Positions 16,012 to 25,208 of a stretch of DNA of 64,000 nucleotides are shown in pieces. The notes below the pieces were generated by a model, which saw only the letters and a program-made list of their open reading frames with translations, was not told where the DNA came from and ran no database searches. A program made the position numbers and the translations under genes. The DNA is from Pigmentiphaga sp. GTDB lineage: Bacteria; Pseudomonadota; Gammaproteobacteria; Burkholderiales; Burkholderiaceae_B. How positions within the stretch are numbered: the first letter of the stretch is position 1; every line of letters begins with the position of its first letter. The DNA lies in assembly GCA_023228945.1 (NCBI GenBank), contig JALOAI010000005.1:1-64000 (forward strand), given 5' to 3'.

Positions 16012-16878
16012 TTAGAGGCCGAGAACTCGGGCCGCGTTGCGGTGGAGTGTCTTATCCAGCACCTCGCTGCTGAAGCCCAGCGCCAGATAGTCATCGAGCG
16101 ACTTATCGACTTCGCGCACCGGGTAGGCGGAGCCATACAGGATCTGGTCTTGCAGAAAGCCCCGGGTGGCCGCAATCAATGGCTCCGCGCCCGGCATGAA
16201 AAGATAGGCATCGGGAGAAACGAACACGTTCTCATGGCGATAGGCAACGCCCAGCATGGCTTCGGCGAACGGCCAGCAGCCATGGCCGCACACCAATTTG
16301 AGGCGAGGAAAATCGGCCGCGACCTGCTGCACGTGGCGTGGGTGGGTGTCTTCGATGCGAGGCCCGGCGAAGGGGCCGGTCATGATGATGACCGGGACGT
16401 CCAGCTCCAGGCAAAGGTCGTAGAGCGGATACAGGCGGCGGTCATCGGCATGGGTCGCCAAGGCGCTGCGAGTGGGCGAGATATGGATGCCGCGCATGCC
16501 CAGGTGCTCCACGGCGTGCCGGGTTTGTTCCAGCGGATCGCCGAAATCGCCGCCCACGTCGATTCCCGCCACGCCCAGCAGGCGCTGCGGATGCTGGTCC
16601 ACGATCTCGGCAATATGCTCGTTGGAGACATCGCTCGCCGGCGACCCTCCCGCGGCGGGTACGATGCGGTTGACGACGACCATCCGGTCAACGCCGGCCG
16701 CGTCGGCTTCCGCAAAAAAGCGTTCCACGGATCCTTCCTGATACGACGCCGGCAGTTCGTGCATGCCGAGCCGCTGGGCAAAGAAGCGGACATGCTCGGG
16801 AGTGAAGTAGCGCAGCACCTCCGCGGTGGGTGGCCGGGCCCGCATATCGATGACGTAGTGACCATCGCGCATGAGCAT
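16012..16878 (-). CDS. amidohydrolase family protein (ACMS decarboxylase-like)
   Basis: 288 residues. The TIM-barrel amidohydrolase 2 fold is indicated by GMRGIHISPTRS, LELDVPVIIMTGPF, KLVCGHGCWPFAEAML and ILYGSAYPVREVD. The strand-1 metal motif H-x-H, usual in this family, reads MRARP here, so the first metal site looks altered. Family members decarboxylate or hydrolyse carboxylated intermediates of aromatic degradation. The start overlaps the preceding Bug stop by one base (TAATG), indicating one operon; a second ATG six bases further in is possible. Confidence 0.8.
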   Translation of the reverse strand: MLMRDGHYVIDMRARPPTAEVLRYFTPEHVRFFAQRLGMHELPASYQEGSVERFFAEADAAGVDRMVVVNRIVPAAGGSPASDVSNEHIAEIVDQHPQRLLGVAGIDVGGDFGDPLEQTRHAVEHLGMRGIHISPTRSALATHADDRRLYPLYDLCLELDVPVIIMTGPFAGPRIEDTHPRHVQQVAADFPRLKLVCGHGCWPFAEAMLGVAYRHENVFVSPDAYLFMPGAEPLIAATRGFLQDQILYGSAYPVREVDKSLDDYLALGFSSEVLDKTLHRNAARVLGL

Positions 16879-17855
16879 TACTCCATTCGGATGTTGGCGG
16901 ATTGGATGATGTCGCCCCACTTCCGCGTTTCGTCGCGCATGAACTGCGCAAACTCTTCGGGAGTGGAGGTCTTGGCGTCGGCGCCGAGCTCCAGCACGCG
17001 GCGTCGGATATCCGGCGATTGCATGATGTCGCGGATATGTTGGTTGAGCAGGGCGATGATCTCGGGCGCAGTGCCGGCGGGCGCGAGCACACCATTCCAG
17101 GAGCCGGCGAGGAAGCCAGGAAAGCCGGCTTCGGCGCTGGTCGGGACATCGGGCAGAACGGCCGCGCGCTCCGGCGCTGCCACGGCGAGGGGTTTGAGCT
17201 TGCCTTCCTGGATCAGCGGCACGGCGGTGGGCATGACGTCGATCAGTACCTCTACCTGCCCCGACATCGCCGCGACCAAGGCTTCGCTACTGCCGCGATA
17301 CGGCACGTGCACGATGTCGGCTCCCGTGGCCTGCTTGAAGACCTCGGAGGCCAGGTGAATGGGCGAGCCCACGCCGGCGGAGGCGTAGTTGAGCTTGCCG
17401 GGTTCCGCCTTGGCCGCGGCCACCAGATCGCCCATCGTTTCGACGCCAAGCTGGGGATTGACCATCAAGAGCATCTTGGTCGTCGAGATCTGGGAGATTG
17501 GCGCAAGATCTTCCAGCGGGTCGTAGCTGAGGTTCTCGTAGAGGTTCGGATTGATCGCCAGGGCCGATGAACTCAACAGCAGAGTGTGCCCGTCGGGCGT
17601 CGCTCGCGCGACGTAGGCGGTGCCGATATTGCTGGCGGCGCCGGGGCGGTTCTCGACGACGACGGGTTGCCCCAGACGTGGCGCGAGCTCGGCTGCGATC
17701 AGGCGGGCGAGCACGTCGTTGAGGCCGCCGGCGGCGAAGCCGACGACGATCTTGACCGGTTGGGTGGGGTAAGGCGCGGCGGTTGCCGGGGCGGCCAGGG
17801 TGGCGGACAAGGCGCCTACCCATAGCGTCTGGCTCAGGATCTTGGAGATGTTCAT
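16878..17855 (-). CDS. Bug family solute-binding protein
   Basis: 325 residues with a signal peptide (ALSATLAAPATAAPYPTQ, cleavage near residue 27). Bug landmarks include VKIVVGFAAGGLNDVLARLI, VVVENRPGAASNIGTAYVAR, GVGSPIHLASEVF and VPYRGSSEALVAAM. First gene of a four-gene operon whose other members are an amidohydrolase, a small membrane protein and a flavoprotein, so it probably captures the substrate of that pathway. The divergent LysR regulator starts 106 bases away. Confidence 0.9.
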   Translation of the reverse strand: MNISKILSQTLWVGALSATLAAPATAAPYPTQPVKIVVGFAAGGLNDVLARLIAAELAPRLGQPVVVENRPGAASNIGTAYVARATPDGHTLLLSSSALAINPNLYENLSYDPLEDLAPISQISTTKMLLMVNPQLGVETMGDLVAAAKAEPGKLNYASAGVGSPIHLASEVFKQATGADIVHVPYRGSSEALVAAMSGQVEVLIDVMPTAVPLIQEGKLKPLAVAAPERAAVLPDVPTSAEAGFPGFLAGSWNGVLAPAGTAPEIIALLNQHIRDIMQSPDIRRRVLELGADAKTSTPEEFAQFMRDETRKWGDIIQSANIRME

Positions 17856-17925
17856 TGGCTCCTCTCTGGATGGAATGGCGATGCGCCAAGGCTATCCTAG
17901 GGCAGGCGAAATAGGCAGTCCAATA

Positions 17926-17931
17926 TATAAT
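17926..17931 (+). promoter_or_regulatory. -10 element of the LysR gene promoter
   Basis: TATAAT in a very AT-rich patch 31 bases before the LysR start. No good -35 is found at normal spacing. It lies in the shared intergenic region where LysR binding to control the Bug operon is expected. Confidence 0.4.
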
Positions 17932-17961
17932 TCAGGGACGAATGATCTAAAAAATATATCG

Positions 17962-18897
17962 ATGGAACTTCGCCATATCCGGTATTTCGTGGCGGTGGCC
18001 GAAGAGCTGCACATGGGGCGGGCCGCCAAACGTCTGCATATTTCGCAGCCGCCCCTCAGCATGCAGATCGCCAACCTCGAGCGGGAGCTGGGGCTGCAAT
18101 TATTTCTGCGCGTCGGGCGCGGCCTGGAGCTTTCGGATGCCGGCCGCGAGTTCCTCAAGCACGCTTATTACCTGCTGGACGGCGTGGGCCTGGCCGTGCG
18201 CGCGACGCAGCGCGCGAACCAGGGCGAGGTTGGCGAATTGGCGCTGGGTTTCGTGGCGGCGATGTCGTATAGCTATCTGCCCGAAGTCCTGAGAAGCTAT
18301 CGGCGGCGGTATCCCAACGTGGCGATGACGCTGCACGAATGGGTGGGCGCCCAGCAACTGCAAGCCTTGGGCGATGGGCGCTTGCACGTCGGCTTGCTGC
18401 GCCCGCCGGTGGAGCAACCCGGGCTGACCAGCGAGATCATATTGCGCGAACCTTATCTGGTGGCTCTGCCTTACGATCATCCCCTGACCGGTGACCCTTT
18501 ACCCCTGGAAGCCTTGAGCCGGGAGCCATTCATCATGTTCCCCCAGCGCATCGGCGGCCGCTTCTATGAGCACGCCATGGCCTTATGTCACCACGCTGGC
18601 TTTACGCCCAAAGTGGTACATGAAGCGACCCAGTTGCATACCATCGTCGGGCTGGTTGGCGGCGGCCTTGGCCTGGCCATCGTGCCGGCCTCGGCTCGCC
18701 TGCTGAGCATGCAAGGCGTGCGCTATGCCGGCCTCGCGGACGGACATTTGGCCGCCGAAATCGCGATGGCGTGGCGCACGGACGACAAGGCTCCCGCCAC
18801 GCTCAATTTTCTGGCCGTCGCCAGAACGATCCTCAGCGAACGGCAAGCCGGCATGCCTGGCGAGCTGCCGGCATCACCGATGGATCGCCAGGCTTGA
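17962..18897 (+). CDS. LysR family regulator of the Bug/amidohydrolase/flavoprotein operon
   Basis: 311 residues starting MELRHIRYFVAVAEELHMGR, the classic LysR winged-helix start, with PLSMQIANLERELGLQLFLR as the recognition and wing region. The effector domain covers about residues 90-300 and ends in a variable tail. It resembles the subgroup controlling aromatic and carboxylate catabolism (CatR/BenM-like N-terminus). Its gene is divergent from the Bug operon with only 106 bases between, so it most likely regulates it. Confidence 0.88.
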   Translation: MELRHIRYFVAVAEELHMGRAAKRLHISQPPLSMQIANLERELGLQLFLRVGRGLELSDAGREFLKHAYYLLDGVGLAVRATQRANQGEVGELALGFVAAMSYSYLPEVLRSYRRRYPNVAMTLHEWVGAQQLQALGDGRLHVGLLRPPVEQPGLTSEIILREPYLVALPYDHPLTGDPLPLEALSREPFIMFPQRIGGRFYEHAMALCHHAGFTPKVVHEATQLHTIVGLVGGGLGLAIVPASARLLSMQGVRYAGLADGHLAAEIAMAWRTDDKAPATLNFLAVARTILSERQAGMPGELPASPMDRQA

Positions 18898-18912
18898 AGC
18901 CGTAAAACCCGC

Positions 18913-19923
18913 TCAGCCCCGCCGTCCGGCCAGCGAGCCGATATACCATGGCATGGCTTCGGCCAGGCCCTGCCGTACGGTAAAGCGCGGCGTATATCCC
19001 AACAGCTTGCGCGCCTTGCCGATGTCGGCCTGCGAGTGGCGCACGTCGCCTGGGCGGAAATCGCGATATTCCGGCTCCAGCCCGTAGTCCACGCCCTGGG
19101 CCGCCAGCGCGTCGCGCAGGGCGGCGAAGAGTTCGTTGAGAGTGGTGCGATCGCCCACCGCCACGTTGTACACCTGGTTGCGCGCGGCGGGGTCGGTGGC
19201 GCGCGCCGCCAGCAGATTGGCCTGGATGGCGTTATCGACGAAGCAGAAGTCGCGGCTGGTGTCGCCGTCGCCATTGATCTGTACCGGCTGGCCGGCGATC
19301 ATGGCCGCCGTCCAGCGCGGGATGACGGCGGCATAGGCGCCATCGGGATCCTGGCGTTTGCCGAACACGTTGAAATAACGCAGGCCGATGGTGGTGAAGC
19401 CATAGGCGCGGGCGAAGACGTCGGCGTAGAGTTCGTTGACGTACTTCGTCACGGCGTAGGGCGAGAGCGGTTGGCCGATCACGTCTTCCACCTTGGGCAG
19501 GCCGGGATGGTCGCCGTAGGTGGAGCTGGAGGCGGCGTAGACGAAGCTTTGCACGCCGGCATCGCGCGCGGCCACCAGCATATTGAGGAAGCCGGTGACG
19601 TTGGCGTGGTTGGTGGCGATCGGGTCGGCCAGCGAGCGGGGCACCGATCCGAGGGCGGCCTGGTGCAAGACGTAGTTGACGCCGCGGCAGGCGTCGTGGC
19701 AGGTGGCGAGGCTGGTGATGTCGCCTTCGATGAAGTGGAAGCGCGCCCATTGTTCGGCGCTGACCCGGCGGCGGACTTCGTCGAGATTGTGCCGATAGCC
19801 GGTGGCGAAATTGTCCAGCCCGGTCACGGACTGGTCTTCAAGCAGCAGGGTTTCGAGCAGGTTGGAGCCGATGAAGCCGGCGACGCCGGTAATCAGCCAG
19901 TGGCGGGAATCGGAGGCGGGCAT
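18913..19923 (-). CDS. tviC: UDP-GlcNAc(A) C4-epimerase, TviC/WbpP type
   Basis: 336 residues, extended short-chain dehydrogenase. The NAD site is GVAGFIGSNLLETLL (residues about 12-26). The catalytic Tyr-Lys pair is in SPYAVTKYVNELYADVFA, with the Ser-rich strand AASSSTYGDHP before it. It is closest to the Vi antigen TviC/WbpP epimerases that interconvert UDP-GlcNAc(A) and UDP-GalNAc(A). Its gene follows tviB by about 56 bases, so the pair would make UDP-GalNAcA for the polysaccharide exported by the adjacent wza-wzc system. The TviB-TviC pairing is as in Salmonella Vi and Bordetella capsule loci. Confidence 0.85.
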   Translation of the reverse strand: MPASDSRHWLITGVAGFIGSNLLETLLLEDQSVTGLDNFATGYRHNLDEVRRRVSAEQWARFHFIEGDITSLATCHDACRGVNYVLHQAALGSVPRSLADPIATNHANVTGFLNMLVAARDAGVQSFVYAASSSTYGDHPGLPKVEDVIGQPLSPYAVTKYVNELYADVFARAYGFTTIGLRYFNVFGKRQDPDGAYAAVIPRWTAAMIAGQPVQINGDGDTSRDFCFVDNAIQANLLAARATDPAARNQVYNVAVGDRTTLNELFAALRDALAAQGVDYGLEPEYRDFRPGDVRHSQADIGKARKLLGYTPRFTVRQGLAEAMPWYIGSLAGRRG

Positions 19924-19979
19924 GGCGCGGGGTCTACAAGGAGGCGAACGAGGAAGGAGAGCGTGGGAGAAGTTTCGTC

Positions 19980-21257
19980 TCAAAGACGGAGGTCGGCATC
20001 GCTGGCCTCGAGAACGTACTTCAGGTCGTACAACACATGTTCGGGCTTGCCCAGCGCCCGGATGCCTTGGGCGCCCATGGCCTTGAATTGCTGGTGGGCC
20101 ACGGCCACGATGATGCCGTCGTAGGCGCCGGCCTCGGGTTGGGCCAGCGGCGTGATGGCGTATTCGTGTTCGGCTTCGACGGGGTTGATCCAGGGGTCGT
20201 ACACGTCGACCTGCACGCCGTACTCCCGGAGTTCGCGCACGATGTCCACGACGCGGGTGTTGCGCAGGTCGGGGCAGTTTTCCTTGAAGGTGAGGCCCAG
20301 CACCAGCACGCGCGCGCCATGCACGTGGATGCGTTTTCGGACCATCTCCTTCACCAATTGTCCCACCACATACTGGCCCATGCTGTCGTTCAGGCGCCGG
20401 CCCGCCAGGATGATCTCGGGATGGTAGCCGATGGCCTGGGCCTTGTGGGTGAGGTAGTAGGGGTCCACGCCGATGCAGTGCCCGCCCACCAGGCCCGGCC
20501 GAAAGGGCAGGAAGTTCCACTTGGTGCCGGCGGCTTCGAGCACGGCCTGGGTGTCGATGCCCATGCGGTTGAAGATGATGGCCAGTTCGTTGATCAGGGC
20601 GATATTCAAGTCGCGCTGGGTGTTCTCGATCACCTTGGCGGCCTCGGCCACGCGGATGCTGGGGGCCTTGTGGGTGCCGGCGGCGATGATCTGGCGATAC
20701 AGGGCGTCGACGAGTTCGGCCACCTCGGGCGTGCTGCCGGAGGTGACCTTTTGGATGGTGGTGACGCGGTGTTCCTTGTCGCCGGGGTTGATGCGCTCGG
20801 GGCTGTAGCCGCAGAAGAAGTCCACGTTGTAGGTCAGGCCCGATTCGCGCTCCAGCACGGGCACGCAGTCTTCCTCGGTGGCGCCGGGATACACGGTGGA
20901 TTCGTAGATGACGATGTCGCCGCGCTTGAGCACCTTGCCCAACGTCTGGCTGGCCTTGACGAGCGGGGTAAGGTCGGGCCGTTTATGGTCGTCGATGGGC
21001 GTGGGCACGGTCACGATGTACACGTTGCAGCCGGCCAGCTCGGCGGGGCTGGCGCTGTAGCGCAGCTGGGTGGCGCTGGCGAGTTCGTCGTCCTCGACTT
21101 CCAGGGTGCTGTCGTGGCCGGCCTGCAGGGCGGCGATGCGCTGGGCGTTGATGTCGAAGCCGAGCACCGGGCGGTGCTTGCCGAATTCCACGGCCAGCGG
21201 CAGGCCCACATAGCCCAGGCCGACGATGGCGAGTTTGACGTTTTGCAGGGTGAACAT
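19980..21257 (-). CDS. tviB: UDP-N-acetyl-D-glucosamine 6-dehydrogenase, TviB/WbpA type
   Basis: 425 residues, UDP-sugar dehydrogenase. KLAIVGLGYVGLPLAVEF is the N-terminal NAD site, IVIYESTVYPGATEEDCVPV the central part, and GLVGGHCIGVDPYYLTHKA carries the catalytic cysteine. The enzyme oxidises UDP-GlcNAc to UDP-GlcNAcA in the cytoplasm. I start at ATG 21257 because the family begins right at the NAD strand. It is separated from wzc by a 300-base stretch of tandem hairpin repeats and followed by tviC. Confidence 0.88.
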   Translation of the reverse strand: MFTLQNVKLAIVGLGYVGLPLAVEFGKHRPVLGFDINAQRIAALQAGHDSTLEVEDDELASATQLRYSASPAELAGCNVYIVTVPTPIDDHKRPDLTPLVKASQTLGKVLKRGDIVIYESTVYPGATEEDCVPVLERESGLTYNVDFFCGYSPERINPGDKEHRVTTIQKVTSGSTPEVAELVDALYRQIIAAGTHKAPSIRVAEAAKVIENTQRDLNIALINELAIIFNRMGIDTQAVLEAAGTKWNFLPFRPGLVGGHCIGVDPYYLTHKAQAIGYHPEIILAGRRLNDSMGQYVVGQLVKEMVRKRIHVHGARVLVLGLTFKENCPDLRNTRVVDIVRELREYGVQVDVYDPWINPVEAEHEYAITPLAQPEAGAYDGIIVAVAHQQFKAMGAQGIRALGKPEHVLYDLKYVLEASDADLRL

Positions 21258-21372
21258 AGCGTTGAACGGCGAAGATCGGGACAAAAGCGGGGGCCCCGGC
21301 ATGGCGAGGCCGCCGGATAAACGACGGGGCGCGGCCCCCATCGCGCCGCGCCCCGTTTTGTACCACGCCAGC

Positions 21373-21565
21373 CGCCGCGTTAGCGGCAAGCGTGGGGGCG
21401 TTGCGTCCCGCCGCCGGGCCGCCCCAAGGCGGGACCGCCCCCTCGGGGGGCAGCGCCGCCGCGAAGCGGCAAGCGTGGGGGCCTTTCCTCCCGCCGCCGG
21501 GCCGCCCCAAGGCGGGACCGCCCCCTCGGGGGGCAGCGCCGCCGCGAAGCGGCAAGCGTGGGGGC
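21373..21565. repeat. tandem GC-rich hairpin repeat between wzc and tviB
   Basis: Two identical 76-bp units (21407-21482 and 21490-21565) lie 83 bases apart. A partial third copy with GTTAGCGGC in place of GAAGCGGC precedes them at 21373-21399. Each unit can form three consecutive stems: CCGCC/GGCGG, CCCCC/GGGGG and GCCGC/GCGGC. A single partial copy occurs at 7471-7508. It starts two bases after the wzc stop, so it may act as terminator, attenuator or mRNA-stabilising element between wzc and tviB. Confidence 0.8.
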
Positions 21566-21567
21566 GT

Positions 21568-23796
21568 TTATTTATAGCCGTAGTAATACTTGTAAGCGTA
21601 ACCGTAGCCGACCCGGCGGCGCTTGATGCCGTTGAAGATGATGCCCTTCACGTCGGCGCCCACGCTTTCGACGCGGCGGATGGCGTCGCGCAGTTCGCGC
21701 GCCGTGCTGTGTTCGGCGCGGGCGACCATGAAGGTGGTGCTGGCATGGCGGACCACGGCCAGCGTATCGGCCACCGGCAGCACCGGGGCGGAGTCGAGAA
21801 CGATGTGATCGTAGTCGTCCTGCACGCGGTTCAGGAGTTCGGCCAGGCCTTCGCTCAGCAGCAGCTCGCCGGGGTTGGGCGGCAATTGGCCGGCGGGCAG
21901 GATGTCGATCTTGAGGCCATCGACCACGTCGCGGCGCAGCACGGCGTCGAAGACGGCGGTGCCGGCCAGCACGTTGGAAAGACCGGCGACCTTGTTGTAG
22001 CCGAAATAGCGGCCCAACTGGGGCTTGCGCAGGTCGGTCTCGACCAGCAGGACGCGCTTGCCGCCGGCTGCCAGCAGGGTGCTGAGGTTGGCGGCGATGA
22101 AGCTCTTGCCCAGCGCCGCGGTGGGGCCGGTGATGACGATATTTTTATCCTGGGCTCCCATCAGTGCAAAGGCCAGGCCGGTACGCAGCGAACGCAGGCT
22201 TTCGACGGCGGGATCTTCCGGCTGCGTGAGGGCGAGCAGATGGGGCTTCCCTTCTTCCACCGTGAACTTGTGCCGGCCGCGCTGGTGCGAGACCAGTTTT
22301 TCCTGGGCCGGGCTCTCGGGGATGGAGGCGAATACCGAGAGCCCGCTCTGGCGCTCGGCCTCTTCGGCATCGCGCAAGGTGGGACGCAGCAGGCGCAGGG
22401 CAAAGGCCGCCATCACACCCAGCATCAGCCCCAGCAGGCCGGCGATGGCCACGATCATGGTTTTCTTGGGCGCCACCGGGAGCGTGTCGGGAATGGCGAA
22501 GTCGATGATGCGGACATTACCCACGGTGCCGGCCTTGGCCACGCGCAGCTGTTGCGCGTTGTTGAGCATGGCGATGTAGAGCTGGGTGCTGACGTCGGCG
22601 TCGCGCTGCAGGCGCAACAGATCGCGCTGCGCCGAGGGCAGGACGTTGATCTGGGTGTTGATGTGCTCGGCCTCGTGCGCGTTGACCTCCAATTGGTCGT
22701 CGATGGCGCGGACGTTGGGATGGTTGGGACGGTAGCGTTGCGACAGCTCTTCGCGGGCCAGGAGCAGTTCGCGACGCTTCTGCTCGGTGGCCACCGCCTG
22801 TTGCAGCAGGCTCTCGGCGGCGCCGCCGACGCTGACGGTCTGGCTTTTGGTCTTGTAGGCGTTGAGGGCGTCTTCGGCCTGGCTCACCGCGGAGCGGATC
22901 TCCGGCAGTTGGCCGTCGAGAAACTCCAGGCTTTTGTCGGCTTCGGCGCTGCGGCGCTCGACGTTCTGCTTGAGATAGGCGCTGGCGATGGCGTTGACGA
23001 TCTCGCCGGCGAACATGACGTCGGGGTGTTCGTAGTTGAGACTGATGATGTTGCTGCCGCGGCCGGCTTCGCTCACGTTCAGATTGGCGCGCAGGCCGCG
23101 GTAGGCGGTGATCGGCGCCTGGCGAACGATGCTGAATTCGGCGCCAGGGGCGGCTTGCAGCCGCGCCACCGCGATGTGGCCGGTGCCGCCGGCGACGTCG
23201 AACGCCACCCGTTGGTGCAGCGGGCCGCGCGCCACTTCGATGCCGTTTTCATCGGCCAGGCGGAAGCCTTCGTCGGCCGGCGTGAGCTGGAAGACGCGGC
23301 CAAAGAGTTGCGGCGGCACCGAGAACTCGGCGAGTTCGAGGAGCTCGCCGCCCCAGGCATAGCCATCGAGCCCAAACAGAGGCTCGGCCACGCCGGCTCC
23401 CACGTGGCGGCGAGCAAGCCACTCGCCGATCAGCGGGAGGCGATTGGCCACCTCGACGCGGAGATCCGCCTGGGTGTTGTTGATCGCGTCGAGCAGAACC
23501 TCGCGCGAGCGGATGATTTCGATCTCGCCGGTGATGGGCGTGCTGCCGCTGCCGAGCAGGGCTTCGGTGGCCATTTGCAGGCTGCTCAGCGGGCTGCCTT
23601 TGTCGTCTTCGACCTGGATCAGGGCGTCGGCGCGATAAATGGGCGTGGCCAGCAACGCATAGGCGATGCCGATGCCGGTGACGACGATGGTAATGCCGAC
23701 GATCAGCCAAATGTGCTGAAGCAGGGTATCCAGCAAGTCGGACAGGTTGATTTCATCGTCGGAGGAGTCGGGCGGCAGGTTGGGAGATGCGTTCAT
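21568..23796 (-). CDS. wzc: Wzc-type polysaccharide co-polymerase and tyrosine autokinase
   Basis: 742 residues. A Wzz domain with a first membrane helix (about 29-50) is followed by a long periplasmic coiled-coil part with a GNVR-type region (about 390-440) and a second helix (446-468). The C-terminal BY-kinase has Walker A GPTAALGKS (557-565), Walker A' VLLVETDLRKP and Walker B HIVLDSAP (about 664-671). The tail holds seven tyrosines in the last 12 residues, the autophosphorylation cluster. It controls polymerisation and export together with Wza, and Wzb removes the phosphates. I chose ATG 23796; the longer frame would start at TTG. Confidence 0.92.
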   Translation of the reverse strand: MNASPNLPPDSSDDEINLSDLLDTLLQHIWLIVGITIVVTGIGIAYALLATPIYRADALIQVEDDKGSPLSSLQMATEALLGSGSTPITGEIEIIRSREVLLDAINNTQADLRVEVANRLPLIGEWLARRHVGAGVAEPLFGLDGYAWGGELLELAEFSVPPQLFGRVFQLTPADEGFRLADENGIEVARGPLHQRVAFDVAGGTGHIAVARLQAAPGAEFSIVRQAPITAYRGLRANLNVSEAGRGSNIISLNYEHPDVMFAGEIVNAIASAYLKQNVERRSAEADKSLEFLDGQLPEIRSAVSQAEDALNAYKTKSQTVSVGGAAESLLQQAVATEQKRRELLLAREELSQRYRPNHPNVRAIDDQLEVNAHEAEHINTQINVLPSAQRDLLRLQRDADVSTQLYIAMLNNAQQLRVAKAGTVGNVRIIDFAIPDTLPVAPKKTMIVAIAGLLGLMLGVMAAFALRLLRPTLRDAEEAERQSGLSVFASIPESPAQEKLVSHQRGRHKFTVEEGKPHLLALTQPEDPAVESLRSLRTGLAFALMGAQDKNIVITGPTAALGKSFIAANLSTLLAAGGKRVLLVETDLRKPQLGRYFGYNKVAGLSNVLAGTAVFDAVLRRDVVDGLKIDILPAGQLPPNPGELLLSEGLAELLNRVQDDYDHIVLDSAPVLPVADTLAVVRHASTTFMVARAEHSTARELRDAIRRVESVGADVKGIIFNGIKRRRVGYGYAYKYYYGYK

Positions 23797-23834
23797 GGGT
23801 GACGGCAAAGGATTCTGTCTCGAGGGCGACCGCT

Positions 23835-23860
23835 GGCCGCTCCCGCGGCTAGGAGCGGCC
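23835..23860. promoter_or_regulatory. 9-bp hairpin between wza and wzc
   Basis: GGCCGCTCC, an eight-base loop, then GGAGCGGCC form an exact stem in the 76-base gap. No T run follows, so it may be an mRNA processing or attenuation stem adjusting wza against wzc rather than a full terminator. Confidence 0.45.
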
Positions 23861-23872
23861 TGCGCCCGGGGA

Positions 23873-25105
23873 TTATCGGGTGCTGACGCGTTCGAGGAAG
23901 GTCGCCGACGGCAGGATGCTGTTGATCACGCGGGCCCAGCGGGTGACGGATGCCGGATCGACATAGACCACGTCGCGTGGTTCGAGACTGAAGGCGTCGG
24001 CGAGGATCATCGCGTCCGGGCTGGAGGCGTTGAGGTGCCAGATCTGCGGGCGCAGGCCTTCGCCGGCGCGGATCACGTAGAGGTGGCCGGCGTTGGACGA
24101 CAGCGGGTTGAAGCCTTCGGCGTCGGAGACCGCCTCGGCCAGGCTGTAGCGGCCGCGCGGCAGGACCATGGACTGGGGCTGCCCGACTTCGCCCAGGATG
24201 AACACCTTGTTGTAGCGGTTCTCGGGAATATTGATGACGTCGCCGGTTTGCAGGCGCAGGTTCTGGCTGAGGTCGCCCTGGTAGTACAAAGCGTAGAGAT
24301 CGATGGGGATCTCGCGGTTGCCGCGGTTGATGGTGGCGGCGCGGAGATCGGCGGTTTCTTTCAGGCCACCGGCCTGGGCGATGAAATCGGCCACGCTGGG
24401 CGGGACGTCGTTGATCGGGAACTGGCCGGGCGTGGCGACTTCGCCCATGACGAAGGCGCGCTGGCTGCGGTAGCCGGACACGCTGACATCGACCTGAGGT
24501 TCCACCAGGTAGGCCGCCAGCCGGCGCGCGAGCTCGTCGCGGATGGCCATGACGGTGCGGCCCTGGGCTTTGACCTTGCCGACGTAGGGATAGAAAAATG
24601 TGCCATCGGCATTGACCACGCGGCCCGACAACTGGTTGGCGGTGGCGGTGGGGTTGCTCAGCTCGGGATGGTTCCAGACCGTGACCTGCAGGATATCCTG
24701 CGGCCCCACCAGATACTGGTATGGGGCGTTTGCCGTTACGGCAGCCTGTGCCTTGCCTTCGGCGGTGGGGCCGAAATCGGCCCTGCGCGTGCCGGTGGTG
24801 GCCGGCGCACCCGGCCCGCCCGCGGCTTCGTGCTGCAAGGCGACGCGGCGGCGTTCGGCGAGTTCGGCGAGGGTGGTGGGGTTGATGGAGTAGAGATCGG
24901 CCCGCTGGGTGACGTCGCTGTTATAGGGCGCGGTGTCGGACTGGAGCGACTGGTTGGGACGCAGCCGGCCCCATTCGGAGTCGTCCTGCCCGGTGGGGAC
25001 CACCCCCAGATACTGGCCTGGCGAGAGTGCGCATCCCGCTGTGGCCGCCGCCAGGGCGGCCGCCAGCAGAGGACGCGCCAGGCGGACAGGTGCTGAATGA
25101 GACAT
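23873..25105 (-). CDS. wza: outer membrane polysaccharide export lipoprotein Wza
   Basis: 410 residues. A lipoprotein signal ends at Cys25 (LAAATAGC). The poly-export domain begins YQYLVGPQDILQVTVWNHPE. Repeated SLBB folds follow (QRAFVMGEVATPGQFPIND, NKVFILGEVGQPQSMVLPRG), and the C-terminus holds the helix that forms the outer-membrane barrel. It forms the octameric export channel contacting Wzc. It lies between wzb and wzc in the leftward operon. Confidence 0.92.
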   Translation of the reverse strand: MSHSAPVRLARPLLAAALAAATAGCALSPGQYLGVVPTGQDDSEWGRLRPNQSLQSDTAPYNSDVTQRADLYSINPTTLAELAERRRVALQHEAAGGPGAPATTGTRRADFGPTAEGKAQAAVTANAPYQYLVGPQDILQVTVWNHPELSNPTATANQLSGRVVNADGTFFYPYVGKVKAQGRTVMAIRDELARRLAAYLVEPQVDVSVSGYRSQRAFVMGEVATPGQFPINDVPPSVADFIAQAGGLKETADLRAATINRGNREIPIDLYALYYQGDLSQNLRLQTGDVINIPENRYNKVFILGEVGQPQSMVLPRGRYSLAEAVSDAEGFNPLSSNAGHLYVIRAGEGLRPQIWHLNASSPDAMILADAFSLEPRDVVYVDPASVTRWARVINSILPSATFLERVSTR

Positions 25106-25208
25106 GGAACGGGCTCCTGCGTCGGGGGGCGATGGAAAAGCGGTGGCGGGGGACGATGTTGCCGATTGGCAGCCAGTGACGAAGGGTAAGGAGGGCATGT
25201 TGCAGATC

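Noticed and set aside
15982..17358. 458-residue plus-strand frame
   Set aside because: Antisense to the amidohydrolase and Bug genes; shadow of high GC.
21226..23802. 858-residue open frame opposite wzc
   Set aside because: It is antisense to wzc across its length, has GC-driven composition rich in Gly, Ala and His, and shows no family; wzc is clear on the other strand.
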